From Cristatella mucedo (lineage: Eukaryota > Bryozoa > Phylactolaemata > Cristatellidae), in the NCBI GenBank assembly GCA_009760855.2, contig WPIO01000005.1, positions 13,411,001 through 13,475,000 on the forward strand: DNA of 64,000 nucleotides, written 5' to 3'. Made by a program: the position numbers and the translations under genes. Below the pieces are notes generated by a model. It was not told the DNA's origin. It saw only the letters and a program-made list of their open reading frames with translations, and did no database searches. Of this stretch, positions 59,546 through 64,000 are shown one piece after another; the first letter of the stretch is position 1, and every line of letters starts with the position of its first letter.

Positions 59546-60884
59546 TATACCTGCAAGAGCACGAGTATCCATCGTGGAAATAAGTGTACCAAGCTCACAC
59601 AGCCATCGCTGCCTGGGCAGACCAGCAGGGAGCCTGAGCGCAAGTATTTTCGAAGCACCGAGATTGCATACCAACTCGGCCTTTCAAGGCGAGTACCAAT
59701 CCAATCGATCCGACTAGTAGATGAGGGCAACTGCGATGCCAGCCTTTCCTTTGTCCACCGTCGCCGGCGTCCCCACCCCTCGGACGATGTGCTGTCGGAG
59801 TTCGGCGCCCGTATCTTCAGACGAGATCGCTCTGCCGTTACCCAGACCCAGATGGGATCCCATTACTGCACTACCGGCGTCTGTCGATGGCTTCACTGAC
59901 CCCTCCACCCCATCCCAGCCCCACTGCGGAGAGTCCTTGTGGAAAAATGGAGAAAAACCCTTTACCCTTTACCGAACGTAGAGCGCTGTTAGCAAACTGC
60001 ATTTTACGAACGTAATGTAGCTGCTCCTGGATGATAAGAACCTGAGCCAAAAAACAACACACGTTGCGATGCTAGTCCTAGCCAACGCGCGAGACAAGAA
60101 CCTGTAAAATTGACGCCTCGAAGCAGGGCCAGCGAGTCGCACGCGCTGCCAATGCTCAGTCAAATAGTCACAAGCAATGACACCTGCACAAAATGGCGGC
60201 TATGGGTCGTCAGCAATTATCCTGGACTTCCCATTGCATTACGTTAAGCCTAGAGATTGTTAGTGGTCGGTGAGTTTTAACTTTTGGGAACCGGGTATGT
60301 ATAATCTCCAGCAAAATAACTACAGCTGTAAATCTGAAGAAATAGTGAGTCAGTTGTACTTAAGCTTCGAATTAGTGAGCTGGGCTTTGGGTATCGAATG
60401 GGTCAGTTGTACGCTGGCTTCAAGCCGACGAGTTCTACACTCTGTGTGCTGCCGCACACTCGCACCTCTCTGCGGTTCTGGAATCAGAGTCCGTCCTTCG
60501 CTGATGACATGGAGCTTTTAAATTTAGATTATCAGGCCATTCACTATTGCTGCGGCGCTTTGCCACCTTCGGCATTCCTGCCTGCCTGCGCGTACGGAGG
60601 CAGTGACTATGGCTCGTGGGCCTCAGCTTCGGGGCACCAGCGTTGCCAGCATATTCACTTCGTCTGAAATACGGCAACTTGCGCTTCGTCCTGTGGCCTA
60701 AGAACTTTACGGTCCCGAGTAACTACAACACGTTCTTCGTAAAATTCGGTGCCGGAAGCATTGCAGAATTCCTGAGGACATTTATCAGTCGTTTTGTGCT
60801 GATCTAATTGCGTGCGACTATGTGGATGAGCAATGTAAAAATAATAATAATAATAATACATTGGTACAGCATCCTCGGACAACT
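59546..60884. other. Unassigned stretch; several open frames
   Basis: A + frame at 60,398-60,667 (89 codons, including LLNLDYQAIHYCCGALPPSA) and others have no recognisable family. A weak match to repeat D lies at 60,065-60,110. No gene supported. Confidence 0.3.
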
Positions 60885-61040
60885 TAACGCGCTAGCTTGA
60901 CCCAGCAGTTAAGGAGCTCACACCGACCGAGGTTAAGGTGCATGTTTATGATAATAAACGTCGCGGGCTCCGTCCTGTGGCATATGTTAAGCACCTAAAT
61001 ATAGAATAAGTTATGTTATGGTGCTATACTCATAAATTAT
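60885..61040 (+). mobile_element. SINE-2 copy
   Basis: The head is AGCTTGACCCAGCAGTTAAG, the B-box region CGTCGCGGGCTCCGTCC, and the tail GGCATATGTTAAGCACCTAA then GTTATGGTGCTATACTC. Confidence 0.75.
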
Positions 61041-61129
61041 ATATATATATATATAACTTGCATCTGGGTACTTAACATGTGCTATAATGGATGCATAATT
61101 AAATGTATGGGGTCGCTTTCACACGCTTA

Positions 61130-61210
61130 GAGTGCTGCTATAGAAAACTCTCTTGAACCCGCATAGTTTTTTGGCTTTGTGGAGTTCCAGGCGGAGATAC
61201 ATTACATGAC
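61130..61210 (+). mobile_element. LINE family B, last 80 bp
   Basis: TTTGGCTTTGTGGAGTTCCA and GGCGGAGATACATTACATG are the family B 3' end. Confidence 0.78.
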
Positions 61211-62274
61211 AGTGTCAACAAGAATAATACGGTTAGAGGTAACGCGTACAGTTTGATCATGCAATACCTGAAGAAAATTGTTTGATATAGACAGATACAA
61301 GACAGGCATTGTTCGATTCGATCAAGTGCCTAGGAGCTGGATCGGCACAAATTGAACAGTCAGGAAAATCCCCTGCTAAACATCGTAGAATTTAGGAGCA
61401 GTGCTTAAAAAGATATAGGCGAATTGCCGATCAGCTCTGCGATGAACCTTGTCGATCCGTAAGAAAACTTCTTACCCGAAATAGCTGCAGCGGTAGTGCT
61501 AGCACTCGGCTGGGCATCTGGCTGAATTTCGCGTGTCTATAGAATGCGTCTTTGCTCTGGGTTTAAAAACGCGATATTTGGAGCAAATGGTTTAGCGGTA
61601 TTGACATCGGCACTAAGACCATAGATAGCCTTCTGTGTAGTACGAGTAAATAACCAAAATAACCAGAAAGCAGGAACTCAGGCCTAGATGACAGAAAGAA
61701 TTAACCTACTACGGCTAGTCAAGACACTACTACTACTATTAATAATAATAATACATTTGTATGGCACCTTCCGAGAATTTAACTTCTTTCTAGGCTCTTT
61801 AAATTGGCTGCAAAGGAATCATGATTGATTTTCTCTCAACGGTGACAAAGCTGTTCACGTAGCACAGAGGCAGGCCACGGCTGAAGCTCCGTGGTGAAAT
61901 CGGGAAATCCATTATACGGATGTCGAAGCCAGATTGATCATTTTACGCAAGAGCTCAGAACTGCCTGCGGGTACTGTTCAGGTTTCTGGTACCCTGGCCT
62001 TGACTGCAGATGTGAGGAACGAAGCGATCGTTCTTCCGGTACCGGTTATATCTACTGCGAAGCCAGTGACCTGCAACTTGCTTCAAGACTTCTACTGTGC
62101 AAACTGTTGAGGTGATGAAATGCTTCTGTGACGACGAACAGTCAAGCTGCGTTAGTTCCCTGCGATCGTGGTGCTGATAGCGCCTACTCGGCAAATCAAG
62201 TGTCTGCTGCAACCTGTCGTGCCATGCAAGCTGAGGATCCATGTTTCAACAATACGAAACACGATGATATAATA
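61211..62274. other. Unassigned stretch with a SINE-2 tail remnant
   Basis: 61,740-61,810 resembles a reversed SINE-2/LINE A tail (AATAATACATTTGTATGGCA). An open frame at 61,891-62,115 is Cys-rich but unrecognised. Confidence 0.35.
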
Positions 62275-62460
62275 ATAATAATAATAATAATAATGCACTT
62301 GATAAAGCGCCCTCAGAGAACTCAATCTCTCTCTAGGCGCTTTACATTTGCTGCAAAGGGAAACGCAATTGAATGGTGAGTAATATCATGCTTGATAAAC
62401 ATGAATAACATGGTTAGGGGTGACGTGCACACGGTCAGCATGCAAGATATGAATGTGTAA
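62275..62460 (-). mobile_element. LINE family A 3' end
   Basis: It starts with (AAT)n, then the hairpin in reverse (AAAGCGCCCTCAGAGAACTC ... TAGGCGCTTTAC) and the 3' UTR words CATGGTTAGGGGTGAC. Confidence 0.9.
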
Positions 62461-63351
62461 CGTATGCCGATGCACGGTTTCTAATGGTGGCATGCACTGT
62501 TTATCTGTCTCAAGAGCCCTTCGCTTCGACGATTTCTCTTCCTATTTTCACTGGCTTGGTGTATACCTTGTTTTCGATTCGAGACTATGATTTCCACCTT
62601 GTTACTTCTGGGACCATTTCAAATGAGATGTGTATCGGGTGTATACGATGCTATGATATTTGCTTCCGGTATATCAACCACTTTGTATTGTGACGACCAT
62701 TCCTCGGTTATTGGATGGACGAAGTGGTCGCCGAAGTGGAGTTCCTGTGCCGATTCACAGCAACTTAATCAGTCTTGCATTTCGAAAGTCTACCAGTTTG
62801 GGTGTATGCTCAGCAAAGAGATCTGCTGGATGTATGCCATCGCACCCCGTAAGTTGTCTATTGGAATGTAATGCAGACAACACAATTGGCCAGATAATGC
62901 CAGGGGTGAACATGATATGAGCATAGTCGCTTGTGCAGTGGTGCATGGAGGGTAGTCCCTTCATGTTCTGTTTGCACTAATTGTGTCATATTGTTGAGAT
63001 CATTTCAAGCATCTATTGAGAGATAGGGACTTTGGCTACAAGGCGCTCGCCTGTCTCCAGCCAAGTGAAGTGTAGATCACCTGAATGCCATAAAAGCCAA
63101 GGGTGCAGTAGATGCTCATCGAAGCCTAGCTGATTGGTGCGATGGTGGCTGTGTGAAGGTGAAGGTGAAGACTTAGGCTGCATTGACAGCTTCGAAAAGG
63201 AAATCTTATAAATCATTGGTATCAAGTAACTTGTATTGTAAGAGCCTGGTGGGGTTGCTAAGCCGAGCGTCGGTTGCGCACAATAATTGGTCTGTGCTAG
63301 GTTTCTTTTATTTTCCAAGTCAAAAGCCATCAGCTAGATTAAAAAAAATCT
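62461..63351. other. Unassigned stretch
   Basis: A minus frame at 62,964-62,755 (with CDGIHPADLFAEHTPKLVDF) and overlapping + frames have no recognised family. Confidence 0.3.
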
Positions 63352-63520
63352 TAGCTGATTAAACAGCCTCTTTTAGTATAGCGACAGAAGAGCCTTTACG
63401 GCTATCACCACCGCTTGCAGCGGCGATAAAGAATCGCCCACCGCAGGAATCGAACCCACGACCTCGGGACCGAGGTCGTGAAAGCAACCACCTTACCTAG
63501 TGTGCCATCACAACTGCTCT
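63352..63520 (-). mobile_element. SINE-1 copy, well-preserved
   Basis: Reverse of AGCTGATTAAACAGCCTCTT, TATAGCGACAGAAGAGCCTT, GGCTATCACCACCGCTTGCA, then a B box (GGAATCGAACCC on +) and an A box (CTAGTGTGCCAT on +). Confidence 0.87.
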
Positions 63521-63668
63521 AAAGGTTATTATCGGCTCCTGAATCTAACTTCTATGAACCTGATGTCGCAGTCTATAATTTAGACAGGAAAGCATGACGT
63601 CTAAAGTAATAGTTGGTCAGTTCTTTTTGGCCTTCGAACTGGTCGGTTGTTTTGCTTTGGCCTTGCAG

Positions 63669-63781
63669 CGGATGGGTGTTGCTATGCTAAGCTGGTGCTG
63701 TACACTCTGGCCCCTCCATCTCGCAGCCATGGAATGAACGGGTATACCTACATTAGCGACATTGACTTGCTTAACATCCAG
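63669..63781 (+). CDS. Candidate exon of an unidentified gene
   Basis: The acceptor is GGCCTTGCAG; 113 bp open in one frame (DGCCYAKLVLYTLAPPSRSH, then YTYISDIDLLNIQ), ending CAG/GTTTCG. The donor is weak. The next candidate exon begins in the matching phase. The product is unrecognised; the gene would continue past the right edge. Confidence 0.35.
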
Positions 63782-63898
63782 GTTTCGATGGGGGGTGATG
63801 GTGTATGGATTATGATGAGGTTTGATGTATGAGGTTTCGATGAGGTGTATGGGTTATCTATCGAGTTAACTTAAGGTGCCTACTTACTATATCTTCAG

Positions 63899-64000
63899 GC
63901 TGTGCTGCAGCTGAAATGCACAGAAGGAAAACTACAGCAGCTCTCTTTCCTTGCGAACCATACGTTGAACACTGTTGGACAAACGGTCACCTTTTTTGTT
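63899..64000 (+). CDS. Candidate second exon of the same unidentified gene (runs off the window)
   Basis: The acceptor is TATCTTCAG. It is open to the window end, encoding AVLQLKCTEGKLQQLSFLAN and then a run with NHTLNTVGQTVTFF. It is in phase with the exon ending at 63,781. The amino-acid content is ordinary and not low-complexity, which favours real coding sequence. Confidence 0.35.

Noticed and set aside
62755-62964. Minus-strand frame with CDGIHPADLFAEHTPKLVDF as a transposase
   Set aside because: No catalytic motif or repeat partner could be identified; left as unassigned.

Overview
The window is nuclear DNA from an animal, most likely an invertebrate with a repeat-rich genome. The support is spliced genes with long introns, many non-LTR retrotransposon remnants, tRNA-derived SINEs, long dinucleotide microsatellites and two genes of ciliated sensory cells. 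No bacterial operon, CRISPR array, rRNA or stand-alone tRNA gene was seen. The phylum is not settled by the sequence.

Two protein-coding genes are firmly recognised, both on the + strand. (1) About 2.9-7.9 kb holds four consecutive exons of a cyclic nucleotide-gated channel of the beta (CNGB/TAX-2) type. They cover the C-linker and essentially all of the cyclic-nucleotide-binding domain; the membrane-domain exons were not found here and probably lie to the left. (2) 23,475-49,487 holds what appears to be a complete TTC8/BBS8 gene, a subunit of the BBSome. It has ten coding exons with matching splice phases, 1,518 bp of CDS including the stop and a predicted 505 residues. One intron in each gene uses a GC donor.

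The rest is mostly repeats. Three LINE groups were separated by eye. Family A is CR1/L2-like; its 3' end is a hairpin followed by (ATT)n. Family B is also CR1/L2-like and ends in ATACATTACATT-type repeats. Family C is older and poorly preserved. At least three loci show nested insertions: B in A at 11.6-12.9 kb, B in A at 17.3-20.15 kb, and A in A at 58.5-59.5 kb. Two SINE groups are scattered throughout. SINE-1 has tRNA-like A and B boxes. SINE-2 has a tRNA-like head and shares its 3' hairpin with LINE A, which suggests that LINE A mobilised it.

Other elements are a roughly 0.83 kb TA-flanked DNA transposon (8.0-8.9 kb), a roughly 172-bp tandem array that flips orientation in its middle (9.4-10.5 kb), a dead Mutator-like transposase fragment in a TTC8 intron (37.5-38.1 kb), a dispersed 300-bp repeat present at 16.5 and 58.0 kb, and an 18-bp tandem repeat at 15.2 kb.

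GC-rich stretches at 13.1-13.4, 15.1-15.8 and 55-57.2 kb have several open frames but no family I recognise. Two apparently in-phase exons at 63.67-64.0 kb may begin an unidentified third gene. I found no convincing undescribed molecular system. The strongest leads are the LINE A/SINE-2 tail sharing, the inverted 172-bp array, and the close pairing of a ciliary channel gene with a ciliary trafficking gene.
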